Positions 15,575 through 26,462 of a stretch of 26,842 bases of DNA are shown piece after piece. The DNA is from Chara braunii (lineage: Eukaryota > Streptophyta > Charophyceae > Charales > Characeae). Numbering within the stretch: position 1 is the first letter of the stretch; every line of letters begins with the position of its first letter. The translations under genes were made by a program, and so were the position numbers. The notes beneath the pieces are model-generated. The model did not search any database. It had not been told where the DNA came from and saw nothing but the letters and a program-made list of their open reading frames with translations. Where the stretch lies: the NCBI GenBank assembly GCA_003427395.1, contig BFEA01000157.1, forward strand, positions 2,680,232 to 2,707,073. The letters are read 5' to 3'.

Positions 15575-18500
15575 TAGACATAGCAGAACTCAACTTACAA
15601 CAAAACCCCAAATCGGCTTTCTTCTTCGAACTCTACTCAAAATCTAAAGAAGAATTAGCAGAATGGACTAAACTAAAACTTTGGGGTCTTCAAATAAGAG
15701 CAAGAGTGAGAGACTGGGAGTTAAACAAGAAAATGTCCAAATTCTTCTTTCAGAAAATTAAAGCCAATTCCAGAAATTCCAAGATAGAAAGCCTCCTAGA
15801 TGAATACGATAACCCCACTACAGAAACCACACAATTGATCAACATAGCTACCAATTTCTACAAATAACTCTATACTAGCAAAACGACTACAGAAAACAAC
15901 AATGAAGTGAAAAGAGCCAGAGCGAAATTCCTGACTCACTTGGATCATAGCCTATCGGCAGAAGCTACCAACAAACTGGAGGAACCAATCACACTCGAAG
16001 AACTCCACGTAGCCCTCAAGGACCTGAAACCCAACAAAGCTCCAGGCAAGGATGGCCTCTGAAAAGAATTCTGGGCCACAAGCTGGCCCTCTCTCGGCCC
16101 CCTCTACCTACGCTTCCTTAATAAGGCATGGGAACAGGAATCCTTGGAAACAAGAATCCTTGGGGCCAGATCTGAGCACCGAAGTTGTGACCTTACTCTA
16201 CAAGAAAGGAGACAGAAAGAACATAAAAAATATAGACCCATATCCCTCCTCAATGTCGCCTACAAAATCTTGGCCAAACTCCTAGCCACAAGAATCAACC
16301 ACATCACCGGTAACTGCTTCCATCTAGACCAAACAGGATTCATTCCAGGCAGGCTCATACTAGACAATGTTATGACCCTCTGTGAGTCCACCAGGCTAAT
16401 CACTCAGAAACGAATAACGACAGCAATAATCTTCTTCGACTTTGAGAAAGCCTACGACCAAGTCAACTGGGACTTCCTACAGACTTGCATGGAGAAAATG
16501 GGAGTAGGCCCGAACTTTCGTAAATGGGTAAGAATCCTCTGCAAAGATGCACAGGGCATAGTCCAGGTAAACGACTTCCTCTCCAACCCATACAAAATGA
16601 CAAGATCGGTAAGACAGGGAGACCCACTTGCAGCCCTCATTTTCCTCTTTGTTATGAAAGCAATCGCTGCCTTCCTCAGAAAGGACAAATCCGTAGAAAG
16701 ATTAGATAGTATCAAGGACGATAGAGGCCACACACTCCACCTTCCATCAAATTCCTCATTCCAAGCCCTCACAAGCGCTATGCAAGCCTTTCAATTAGCA
16801 TCAGAAATGAAAGTGAATTGGACAAAGATTGTCGGTTGGTGGCTAGCGGACTCACCCCCTCCCATAAAACTATCCCCAGAAGGGTTACAAATTACAATGG
16901 ACAGACCCAACCACAACAATCCACTTCCTAGGCATAAACCTCTACACGAAAGGGTGACACCCCTCGTCGGCCACATCCCTAATGTCGTCACTGATCAACA
17001 AAATGCACAACTGGCAAGGAGTTCACACCTTACTTCTCGGAAGAGCCTTAGCCTTGAATAACTCAATCTTATCAATGATGTGGTACTCTACATCGATATG
17101 GTTCCCCACCTCAGACTTCCAAAAAACAAATCCGTCACAGGGTGGCGGCCTACCCATGAACAAGCAACCCAGATAAACAACATTTCATTCTCAAGGTTGC
17201 ATGGCAAATCGTCACGCAATCCAAAGACAGAGGAGGGCTAGGAATTATAGACCCGGCTTGACAGATTGAGGCCCTCCAGACTAAATGGATAATCAGACTC
17301 ACCTTGCAAAACAACCTACAATGGGTACCACTAGCCCTAGTCACATCAAGGACTTGGCACCTTATAAATCCCCCCCCAACATGTCAGGCCTTTTTGGATC
17401 TATAACAAGTCATGGCCCTTGCCAAGAGAAAAGAACAACAACCCCCTTCCTCCTAACACAGACGAGGAAACAGAGAAAGGAAACACAAAATCATTATGGG
17501 AACAACTCATCCCCATATGGAGAAAGATCTTCCCACAGAATAAAATTGGCCCAAAGAAAAGAGACGAAGTTCTCAGACAGCCCCTTTTCAGCAATCCATG
17601 GATCAAAGACGAAAATGACCTCAACTTCTCTCTCGCCAAAACAAACATCAAATGCGGACATTGGATAGAGAAAGGCGTATGGCAAGTGCAACATCTTTGG
17701 AACGAACCAACAAACAATTGGAAGACAACAAAGGATCCGCGGAACTTACTAAAAGGGCGCCACAATTTGCAGGCCAACATCACTCGCATCATCGAAAGCA
17801 TACCTCTAGAATGGCGCCAATTATTGAAGACTAATCAAAAGTGGATGTGGGGAGATTGGGCATCGAACAAAGAACAAATACAACCCACATAAATATTTTG
17901 AGTCACAAACAGCAACCTACAAAATGAGAACTGGATACTCTGTTCCATCTATGCCCTACAGGAACCAGGAACCCCAACTAGTTTCATCAGCAAAGAACCA
18001 AGGGCAGAAGGGGCCTTCATTTCAGCCAATCTCATAAGAATCCGGATCATAGAAGGGGACAGAAAGAGTCTACCGACCCGCAACAGAAATAAAACACCTT
18101 GAAATAGATCCAGCTGAATGGTCCTGGACTAGAACCAGCCCGCATTCCACAAGAGAGCGCCGCTATGCACTCACTGACTACACACCCAAGTTAGGCTACG
18201 AGCTCCGCAAAAAAAAACCCTCCATACACACAATCATACAAAAAATATGGGAAAAGGAGGAAAATACCATCACAGCGGTCAACATCAACCCCACATGGAT
18301 CTCATCTTTGACACAAGACCACCCAAACTAGCTAGTCTGCTATGGCTCATAACATTTCGTGCAGTACCCATCAATCTCTGGTTATCGCAAAGAAGAAAGA
18401 AAGATAATGACACTGAGCAAACATCGTGGTGCAGGGTGTGACACTGAGCAAACATTGTGGTGCAGGGTGTGCAACACCCAACTCGAAGAATTACTCAATC

Positions 18501-18950
18501 ATTGCTTCATAGATTGCCCAAAGACAAAGCAACTCTGGCACGATATAGAATTAACCTGGAACACACACACCAATAAAACCATCGCGATCAACCCGGGCAC
18601 CCTATTCCTAGAGGTAGATCAAAACCCACCCCTCAAAGGTTTTGAGTGTCTTTTCTTCTCACTCATAAAAAAATCGACCCTCTGGGCTATGTGAAAAAGG
18701 AGATGCACAACAACCTTCGAGATTACTAGTAATACCCTTGAAAACCCCCTAATAGCCATTAAACAGACGATTGAAACCGAAATACAAGCACATTGGAACA
18801 ACACATACACGAAACTCCAATCCCTACAAAATGCCCCAGATAAGCAACAAGAGATCATTAATAAATTCATCTCCCTGATTCTAGGCAACGGGAAACTAGG
18901 AACAGTTGAAAGAGAAAGACTGCACTTACAGACGTGTTAGTTATGCCCAC
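15575..18950 (+). pseudogene. LINE copy 1: broken ORF2 (5'-truncated)
   Basis: L1-type ORF2 remnant, aligned with LINE copy 2 from the linker before the RT onward; the endonuclease is missing. Order: linker (WTKLKLWGLQIRARV, KFFFQKIKANSRN); in-frame TAA at 15865-15867; NKAPGKDG with TGA at 16060-16062; RT fingers (YRPISLLNVAYKILAKLL, LDQTGFIPGRLILDN); RT motif A (FFDFEKAYDQVNW, about 16435); motif B region (SVRQGDPLAALIFLFVM, about 16610). The FADD box is deleted: HTLHLPS runs straight into NSSFQALTSAMQAF near 16745. After frameshifts the connector continues (17419-17892: DEVLRQPLFSNPWIKDEN) to a zinc-binding end CRVCNTQLEELLNHCFIDC (about 18455-18515). Such proteins nick target DNA and copy LINE RNA into it; this one cannot. 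The 3' end is approximate. Confidence 0.85.
18409..18470 (+). repeat. 31-bp tandem duplication inside LINE copy 1
   Basis: Two adjacent copies of a 31-bp unit starting GACACTGAGCAAACAT, differing at one base. As 31 is not a multiple of three it shifts the ORF2 frame just before the zinc-binding motif. Confidence 0.85.
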
Positions 18951-19314
18951 ATCAAATACCCAAAATCCCACCACTCCAACACAACCCACAATAACAAACA
19001 ACCTATCCCTCATCGCACTAAATGGAACAGATAGAGCTCTATGAACTTTTCTATCAACCCACCATAATCACCTACCACCGCGACCCCCCCCCTCAACCAC
19101 CGCTCATCATCAAACATCACCCGAACGCATCCTCATCAATCGAAATACCCTCCCATCCTCCAGGTCTCACGCCCACACCAGAAACCCAACACACCCACGT
19201 CATTCACACCACACGAAATCCTAACACCGATTACCCATCATACTACTCCCCATCAAGATACTCGGCCATGCTCCTGATAACAGTTCGATCAACGGGTTAA
19301 CTGCCTCCCAGATC
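18951..19314 (+). other. C/A-rich tail after LINE copy 1
   Basis: Sequence rich in CCCACC and ACCCA words, with a 92-codon Pro/His/Thr-rich plus frame from 19022 that has no recognisable motif. It is probably the 3' untranslated tail of LINE copy 1 or a spacer. Confidence 0.35.
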
Positions 19315-19440
19315 TCTAGGGTTTAGAGTTTTTCGCTTCGGACGCTACTCTCAAAGTTACAGTCAGACGATACTTCCAAACGTGCTACCAGTAATTCAGG
19401 GTTTAGGGTTTTAGCCTCAGACATTACTTTCAAAGAAAAT
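19315..19440 (+). repeat. Direct duplication with telomere-like words
   Basis: CTAGGGTTTAGAGTTTTTCG and CAGGGTTTAGGGTTTTAGCC head two similar roughly 45-bp blocks about 80 bp apart, each continuing into a CTTTCAAAG/CTCTCAAAG word. The TTTAGGG words match the plant-type telomere unit, but only about two units are present. Confidence 0.45.
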
Positions 19441-19673
19441 CGCTCCAAAGGAAACCAAAATTAGAGCAAAGAGGCCCGTCACACCCTCCGCATGGGTAAA
19501 GCAGAGTCACGCCATAGGCTAAATTGACAGAGAGGAGCAGTCAGAAAAAAAACTGGATAGTTCCAGCAAAGTCAAGTAGGTATCGCTCATAGCTTCTTAG
19601 GAAAAAACAGCCTAGAATAGGCTAACTTAAGCAGGGGTGAAGATCGGTACATCCTCCTTCAAGGAAGTAATCA
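19441..19673 (+). other. Presumed 5' leader of LINE copy 2
   Basis: No gene recognised. The position suggests the 5' untranslated region of the following LINE, but no internal promoter motif could be assigned. Confidence 0.3.
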
Positions 19674-19818
19674 ATGTCGTCTTCTGGGCCTCCACGTCAT
19701 AAGGGGGAGGAGCGTGAGTGAGTAAATTTGTACGAGCTTCGACTTGTCCAGGGAATAGGAACCGGACTGATGCTGCCCAGAATGGAAAAGGAGCCAGAAC
19801 CATAAGGTTTTATTTATA
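19674..19818 (+). pseudogene. Possible ORF1 N-terminus of LINE copy 2
   Basis: An ATG at 19674 opens a short frame (MSSSGPPRHKGEERE) that stops after 15 codons; an adjacent frame then runs to about 19818. Basic, Ser/Pro-rich openings are common in L1 ORF1 proteins, and the ORF1 frame that follows lacks its own ATG near its start, so this may be the original beginning, broken by frameshifts. Confidence 0.3.
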
Positions 19819-19819
19819 A

Positions 19820-21946
19820 AAAAAAAAGAAAAGAAAGAAAAAAAGGATTATCAGATGGGGAAGAAACACGGTTTTGGTGTTCTGCGTCGAGGAAAGCTAT
19901 GCCAAGTACCTGAAATCCTTGGATTCCCTCAACTGTAAGGGATCGGTGGTCACCATCAGAGGATGGAAACCATCGAAGGTGCCGCAAGGAGAGGCGACAC
20001 GACACCGACAAAACATGCTACGAGAGCACTTCTGGGTTCAATTCGATAACATGTCCGAAGGACTTCACAGCATGATACACAAGCACCTGGAATCGGAGTA
20101 TCCCAACAATCCGGTCGTTGCATGGCTGGAAGCTGGCCCGGAGTTCCTCGGCCCGAACCACAATTCGCGGGTTGCATGTCTGAGCGTTCCGTCAGGAGAG
20201 CCGCCGGCATTCCCAGAAGTTTGGCTCTTTCAGAAGAACGGCCAACGGGGGACGGTTTACGTGTCAACAAAAACCAACCCAGCTTGCTTCCGCTGTAGAG
20301 GACGGGGGCACTTGGGGAATGACCCAAATTGCCCCACTAATCGGGCAGCAGGGGGACGTCAGAAAGCCAAGCCGACGCAGCTGGTCGAGTGCGAATCAAA
20401 ATCTGGCGTCTGGTATATCAACCGCCCTGAATTCCGCGGTTGGAGCTTCGATGATAACCTCACTAGGCCAAGATGGGTCTGGACGTTGGCCCAACAACCA
20501 TCTGTCAAACCAGACATCTATCCACCATACGACAGCAGATGGAGGCAGGCTGGGGCCAGGAAGATGGAGCAGGAAGAAGTTGGCCACCTGGTCAAACCAA
20601 TGACCCACAAAGACAGCGTTGAAGAGGATAAACAAAAACTACAAACAATGGATGAGTTGGCCAAAATTGGAGAACTGGCCGAAAAGACTTGCTACTCACT
20701 TGCACAAGCCGACAAGACCAAGCGTCCACGGAAAAGCACCGGCGGGGACAAACAAACTAGGTCAGTGGACCAAGACATGGACGTGGAGAAGAAGGAAGCA
20801 GCGTATGGAGAGGGACGAAATTGGAAGGAAGAGGAAGGAACTGACACGCCCAGCCAGGAGGGGGATCACGACCACGACCACAACCTCGACCTCTCGGAAG
20901 AGGAAGAGTGTGAAGGAGACGACGGAAAGGAGGACCAAGAGTGGCTCCAACAGACAGTCAAAGATTTGGAACGGGTGCGAGAGTTGGAATTCAAACTCCA
21001 GCAGGCACATCAGCGATATGACCGCAAGGTGCTGCAGGCAGGCTCGGGAACGTCTAAGAAGCAAACAGGCGCCCTTGCCAGCAATCATTTCGACGCATTG
21101 CAGATGGAAAACGAGATGTCGGAATTCATGGCGCAGCAATACAACATTAAAACCAGAGTTGACGAGGACACCCTCCACGTCGACAACCCTGACTAAACGC
21201 GTCAGTTCCAGTGGCCAAGCACATACACAGATAAAGAAGAGCTACCCACCAAAGCCAAGCGGGGCAAGAAAGCACAGGGCGGAACAGAAACGGACGAACA
21301 CCCGAAACAAGCAACAGGGTCTCAGACAGAACCAGGCACGAAGGCGGACCCCACAAGGAGGAAGCGCATTGCAGAAGCACAAGTCACCACGCTCACTGCG
21401 AAAAAGAAACAGTTTGCAGACAAGCACCAGTCCCTGCAGCAAATAGCAGACGGATAGGCGGCGGCACTCGAGGCAGCGGCAAGGGTGGACGTAAAAAAGA
21501 ACGAGCACAACCGCATACACATCCCCTGTCGATGGAACATGGCCCACAAAGACTGGGAGGTGGCAGTGCACAAAACGGGAGCATGGATTACGGTCATGGA
21601 TGACACACTTAACAATCGCACACTCAAAAAACAATTTGCAGAAGCACTCACACTGATGTTTACCCTGGGAGGCCACCAAGGAAACACAGAGGAACGAAAG
21701 GATGCCGCTGGCCAGAAGCACGTGGCAGACCTTCGCCCAGTTTTGGTGCGGGCGAACAAGCGACTCGTCCTCACAGATGAACTGGACTGGGTGTCATGGC
21801 AAGTAGTGGAGGCCAGCCCATACGGGCTTCTGGGAACTGGCGTGGCCCTGGAGAGGGCGGCTTTCGGAGCAGCACTGGTTTCTAGCCACAGGCTGTTCCT
21901 GTTAGATGCAGCAGGCTGGCACAAGAAGATCACCGCCCTGTCATAG
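19820..21946 (+). pseudogene. LINE copy 2: ORF1 (RNA-binding), two in-frame stops
   Basis: The frame is open from 19820 (no ATG near the start) to TAA at 21194-21196, continues coding-like in the same frame to TAG at 21455-21457, and again to TAG at 21944-21946, about 700 codons in all. Order: a DUF4283-like part (VFCVEESYAKYLKSL, GSVVTIRGWKPSK, HFWVQFDNMSEGLHSM); a zinc knuckle CFRCRGRGHLGNDPNC at about 20287-20334 with CX2CX4HX6C spacing; a WYINRPEFRGWSFDDN segment; a long acidic, charged coiled-coil-prone part; and, past the two stops, a C-terminal part (RWNMAHKDWEVAVHKTGAWI ... HRLFLLDAAGWHKKI) that I do not recognise. L1 ORF1 proteins coat LINE RNA and act as chaperones. Stops look like decay, though recoding cannot be excluded from one copy. 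Confidence 0.8.
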
Positions 21947-22024
21947 AAGAGGGAGATGCTGTATATCAAGAATTAGGACCGTCCCGCCAAGAGCCGATCT
22001 CGAAATTCTTCTCATAACTGAAGC

Positions 22025-25000
22025 ATGGACGACCAGGTCGAAGCGCCGGCTCACAGAGCGGTCACCCAGACGCCAGACTTGAAGGTGGTGTCATGGAACA
22101 TCAACGGCCACAGTCCTCGACAACCAGCAAAAATGGGATAACATCACACAGGCGGTGGACTGGTACGGAGCTCGCCCCCCGAACATCCTCTGCTTACAGG
22201 AGACACATCTGACGACGTCGCCTGAGCACCAGTAAACACAACAAGAAATGCAGCGCAGACTTAGATGGGTTAAACACGCCCACTGGGCACCGGCTCCAAG
22301 GCCTGGCTCCGCGGGAACGGCCATCCTCGTACACAGCAGGACTGAAGCGGCAAAGAACATGATCATGGAGACTCACCTGGTGGACAACCAGCAGGGCAGA
22401 TGGGTGCAGTTGGATTTCAACCTCAAGCAGGAGCATTTTCGACTGATTACCCTGTACTGCCCTAATACACTCCACCACAGGACGACTATGCTGCAGGCCT
22501 TACAGCCATAATGCACCATGCCAGCACACCTCTTGCTGGCTGGAGACTGGAATACAGTCCTCAACCCAAGCATGGACATGATGTGGGGAGGAGCGTCAAG
22601 CCTGGAAGGCCCTGTGTGGGCGGAGGCGACACCCATCCACAACCTCATGACAGAGCACAACTTGGTGGACCCATTGAGGACGTTGCGACCCACAGACAAA
22701 GTCTTCACCTACCTCAAACGCAACCATACCCAACACGTCTTAGCATCGGGCATTGATTACTTCCTGCTATCAGACGGCCTCAGAGCAGTCCAGGTGACGG
22801 GTGTCAGTCAGCTGTCCTACACTCCAGGGCTCGACCACAAACACATACACATTGACATAGTCCTGGACGCAGTACCCAAGCGCGGACCTGGCTTCTTCAA
22901 AATCAACAACTCGCTTTTGGAGACACAAATCATAAAGGACACCATTCTCCCCGCCTGCGAAGCACACGGTACGAGATCCACCACTTTCCCGCAACTGGTG
23001 GGCAGTCTCTCTAATGCCATGACCAAGGCATCCCGAATCCTGGCGGCCAGAGGGACAGCGAAAAAAAGAGAGCTCCAAGCGGTGCTGCAGGTGGCAGAGC
23101 AAAACCTGCTGGCTAACCCAGGAGATACACAAACGGAGGCCGCCTTGTACGCGGCCAAGCAGCAGTTGGCAGACTGGATGAAGTGGAAAGTGGGCATTCA
23201 ACTGCGAGCTAGAGTAAAAGAATTGGACGAGGGGAAAAAAATGACCAAGTACTTCTTTCAAAAAACAAAAACCAACTCCCGAAACAAACTGATTGACCAA
23301 CTGAGCACTCCGGAAGGGCCCACCTCCGATCCGCAACAAATGCTGCAGATCGTCACAGACTTCTACAGAGAGCTTTACACCCCAAAGGAAAATTGTCTAA
23401 TGCCACAACAAACGCAGGCAGCTCGGCAAAAGCTTTTGACACATATGGACATGATTGTATCACAACAACGGAGTGAAGAATTGGACAAACCAATCACGCA
23501 GGCCGAGGTAAGAGAGACCCTATACTCGCTGCAGCCGAACAAAACACCTGGCCGGGACGGACTGTCCAAGGAGTTCTGGCAGACCTTCTGGCCGATCTTT
23601 GAGAACGAATACATGCTGTTTCTGCGTAAGGATGAACAAGACGAGGGCTTGGGGAAGTACATCAACACAGGCGTGGTCACCTTCTGTACAAAAAGGGTGA
23701 CCCAGCGGACATCAGAAATTACAACCGATAACACTCCTTACCGTCGTCTACAAGATGCTCACGAAGTTACTGGCCAACCGCCTCAGCAAGATCACCAACA
23801 GCTGCTTCCACATCGATCAAACAGGCTTCATTCTGGGGCGCTTCATCCTCGACAACGTTATGTCCCTGTCAGAATCCGCTCGCTACATCACGGACAAGAG
23901 ACTCAATGCCACCATCCTCTTCTTCGACTTCGAGAAAGTCTACGACCAGGTCAATTGGAGCTTTCAACAGCAGTGTATGGAGAAAATGGGTGTGGTCCCC
24001 AACTTTCGGAGATGGGTGTGAGTCCTCTACAACCATACCCACGGCCAGGTGCAAATTAATGGTTTCCTTTTGCCGCTGTACAGGATGTCCCGATCAGTCA
24101 GACAAGGAGACCTGCTGGCAGCCCCGCTTTTTCTGTTCACAATGGAAGCAGTGGCATAATTCCTGCGCAAGGACCCGTCGATAGACAGATTGATGGCTGA
24201 GCCAGCCCCACCCCGGGCATGTGGTCCACCTACCGACCGCACTCCTTTTTGCAAACGACCTTACAACACTGATAAGAGCCTCCAACTCGTTTCAGGCACT
24301 CACGAGAGCCATGCAAGCCTTCCAGCTGGCTTCGGAGATGAAGGTCAACGGGCTGAAGACCATGGGTTGGTGGTTATCGGACACACCGCACCCCCCAACA
24401 GACGACACACCAGAGGGTTTCGCATGGCAGGACCCGAAAACTCCGCTGCGCTATCTGGGGATAAAACTCACTGATGCAGGTCCCGACCATGCGATGGCCC
24501 CAGAGATTCTTACCAAGATGCTGCAGAAACTGGACACATGGTCCAGCATCTACACGTCCATCTTCGGTCGAAACCTAGCAAGTACCGCTGTCCATCAAAA
24601 ACATGAAAGTGAGAAGCATGCAGTGGTTGATCGACGACTATGCGCTTCCAATCAACCAATGGATCAGCAGACGCCGATCCCCAGCAGCCTGGACAGACTT
24701 CGATGAGATCTTTGCACTCTGCGATGAGGGCACTCCAGAAGACCTCCCGCACTGCTTACTGACCTGCCCGTCAGCAGCACAACTAAGAGCTAGATCGGCA
24801 AACCTTTGGGAAGCAGCCACATCTGCCTCCCTGCCAGATGACCCGGTGCTCACGCTTACAGGAACGTACACTCTACTGAAGACTCCGCTCCCTCACACTA
24901 TGGGCGATTTGGAAGAAGCGCTGCAAGCACACAATCGCCAAACAGCCCGTATCACTGGCCGAAGCTTGGGAGGGCCTCAAACCATCCTCGCCGAGTGCCA

Positions 25001-25232
25001 TTCCGATTGGCTCCGCACAAGAAAGCGTATTCGGGAAGACCCAACCAAACAACAAGACATCATTGACAAGTTCAAAAAGGAGGTGCTGGGCAATGCCCAG
25101 TTGGGGACCATAATGGGCAACACTTTCAGACTCACCTGGGGAACATTGACGAGACAACCGCTCCATGACGACCGTATGTCAATCGTCTCTCAGACACTCA
25201 CAAACGCAAGACAGGCAATTGCCAGCGCTTGA
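22025..25232 (+). pseudogene. LINE copy 2: ORF2 (endonuclease-RT), broken
   Basis: Begins ATG at 22025 (MDDQVEAPAHRAV). APE-type endonuclease marks follow: VSWNINGH, LCLQETHL, LLAGDWNTVLN, SGIDYFLLSDGL, LDHKHIHID. An extra A in the A-run at 22129-22133 shifts the frame; in-frame stops follow at about 22213 and 22509-22511. The linker (MKWKVGIQLRARVKEL, KYFFQKTKTNSRNK) and NKTPGRDGLSKEFW lead to the RT, with frameshifts around 23690-23740, then IDQTGFILGRFILDN, FFDFEKVYDQVNW, a TGA at about 24019, SVRQGDLLAAPLFLF and a TAA at about 24157. The active-site box reads FAND (24248-24259), where FADD is expected. After GRNLA (about 24579) about 1.2-1.3 kb present in copy 1 is missing and the frame resumes at MKVRSMQWLIDDYALPIN. 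The zinc-binding end is CDEGTPEDLPHCLLTC; the protein ends at TGA 25230-25232. No RNase H domain is seen. Confidence 0.85.
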
Positions 25233-25360
25233 GACACCTACGGAATCACGGGGTTCTTAAAGTGAGGAGTAATAAGGAAAGACACTCATGGTCCCCAAAA
25301 CGCTTTACCCTGGTCTTGCTAAATAAGCCAAGCTGACAGCCTTACAGCTGAGAGGAGCAG
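25233..25360 (+). other. Tail after LINE copy 2
   Basis: Short non-coding stretch between the ORF2 stop and the tandem repeats; probably LINE 3' untranslated sequence. No poly(A) tail is visible here. Confidence 0.4.
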
Positions 25361-25629
25361 GCACGAGCCGGACCCCAGGGGTTTAGGGGTTAAGAAATGG
25401 TTTATGGTAGGATACATCGGGATAGAGGAGAAGGCATGAGCCAGACCCCAGGGCTTTAGGGGTTAAGAAATGGTTTATGGTAGGATACATCGGGATAGAG
25501 GAGAGGGCATGAGCCAGACCCCAGGGGTTTAGGTTTTGAGAAATGGTTTCCGGTTGGATACATCGGGATAGAGGATGAGTAGAAAGTGGTTTCCGGTAGG
25601 ATTCATCGGGATAGAGGACGAGTAGAAAG
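25361..25629 (+). repeat. 73-bp tandem repeat (3 units) plus 43-bp units
   Basis: GACCCCAGG anchors at 25371, 25444 and 25517 give an exact 73-bp period; units carry GGTTAAGAAATGGTTTATGG and ATACATCGGGATAGAGGA. After the third unit a shorter 43-bp version (GTTTCCGGT ... CATCGGGATAGAGGA) repeats. It follows LINE copy 2 directly and may be part of its 3' end, since L1 3' ends can carry tandem repeats; this is inference. Confidence 0.8.
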
Positions 25630-25635
25630 CATACT

Positions 25636-25730
25636 TGCGGCGCATCCCGTGCGCGCCACTCGCGCACATGCGGCGCACTGTGCGTTGTGCACGTGGCGCG
25701 CGCACCTGGTGCGCTGCATGGGCAAAATTC
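25636..25730. repeat. GCGCAC-type GC-rich word cluster
   Basis: TGCGGCGCA, GTGCGCG and GCGCAC words in both orientations, like the cluster at 115-186. It is followed by a poly(A) run, then CTTTTTTCAGGGCCGCGCGGCCCC at 25818-25841, containing GGGCCGCGCGGCCC, a perfect 14-bp palindrome. Confidence 0.55.
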
Positions 25731-25841
25731 GGGGTCAGCCAAAAAAAAAAAAAAGTTCGGGAGGGGGTGAATCGAAGTTCCCACGCCCAGCCAAAATTAG
25801 GACATTGCCCGCGCAAACTTTTTTCAGGGCCGCGCGGCCCC

Positions 25842-26090
25842 AAAACCTATGTGTGTTGTGGTGTTTGCTGTACACAACTCCATGCTATCTTCAGTGTATC
25901 TGAGCCCTTTCACAGGTCCAATACGGTCATGATGAGGACGCGTCTGTGGAACCGTTGCTTTCGGCTCATTACTTCCAGGTATAGAAAACGACGGAACTGA
26001 CCCTTGCGTTTCATTGGTGCTTTCGCTAAAAAAAAAAAAAAAGAGAAAGAGAACGTCTGTGACAAGTTGAAAACCAACAACGTGGAAACA
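25842..26090. other. No gene recognised
   Basis: Mixed sequence with a poly(A) run at 26028-26042. The short frames have no motifs. Confidence 0.45.
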
Positions 26091-26093
26091 CGC

Positions 26094-26205
26094 AGTAGCC
26101 ACACACATGCACAAACGACAAAAAATATGGCGATGTATCTTTCCATGTTATAGTGAACGATTCATTCTAATTTTGCATAAATTGGAGAGTAGTCGAGTGA
26201 GGCCC
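26094..26205 (+). mobile_element. MITE-like element, decayed left end
   Basis: ACGACAAAAAATATGGCGAT, TTCCATGTTATAGTGAACG, ATTCATTCTAATTTTGCATA and a right end GGAGAGTAGTCGAGTGAGGCCC. The left end is too decayed to place exactly. A further left-end fragment, GGGCCTCTCTCAACTAC, lies at 26237-26253. Confidence 0.6.
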
Positions 26206-26329
26206 TATTACAACTCACCTGCCGCCAGAATCCGTAGGGCCTCTCTCAACTACACGTCCGTTGTAGTGCCTCTGTCACATGAGGGCTGCAAGTAAGCTTC
26301 AAGTCCAGCTGTAGTCTGGTGCGATGCAA

Positions 26330-26446
26330 GGGCCTCGCTCCACTACTCATGCAGAAAAGACAAAAAATATGGTCGTGTATCTTTCCATGCTCTAGCGGAA
26401 GATTCATTCTCATTTTGCACATTTGGAGAGTGGTGGAGCGAGGCCC
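26330..26446 (+). mobile_element. MITE-like element, best copy (plus)
   Basis: 117 bp. Left end GGGCCTCGCTCCACTACTC and right end GAGTGGTGGAGCGAGGCCC are inverted repeats with one mismatch over 19 bp. The interior reads AAAAGACAAAAAATATGG, TTCCATGCTCTAGCGGAAGA and CATTCTCATTTTGCACATT. No ORF. Flanks GCAA on the left and CAGG on the right show no clear target duplication. GGGCC-type ends and small size recall Tourist/Harbinger MITEs, but that is only a resemblance. Confidence 0.75.
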
Positions 26447-26462
26447 CAGGCTACCGTTGTAT

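Noticed and set aside
20619-21446. 275-codon plus frame overlapping ORF1
   Set aside because: It lies in another frame of the LINE ORF1, is Arg/Thr/Ser-rich with no motif, and ORF1 explains the sequence.
24601-25232. Independent 209-codon gene starting MKVRSMQW
   Set aside because: It aligns with the zinc-binding C-terminus of ORF2 in LINE copy 1; the apparent start is where the frame resumes after the internal deletion.
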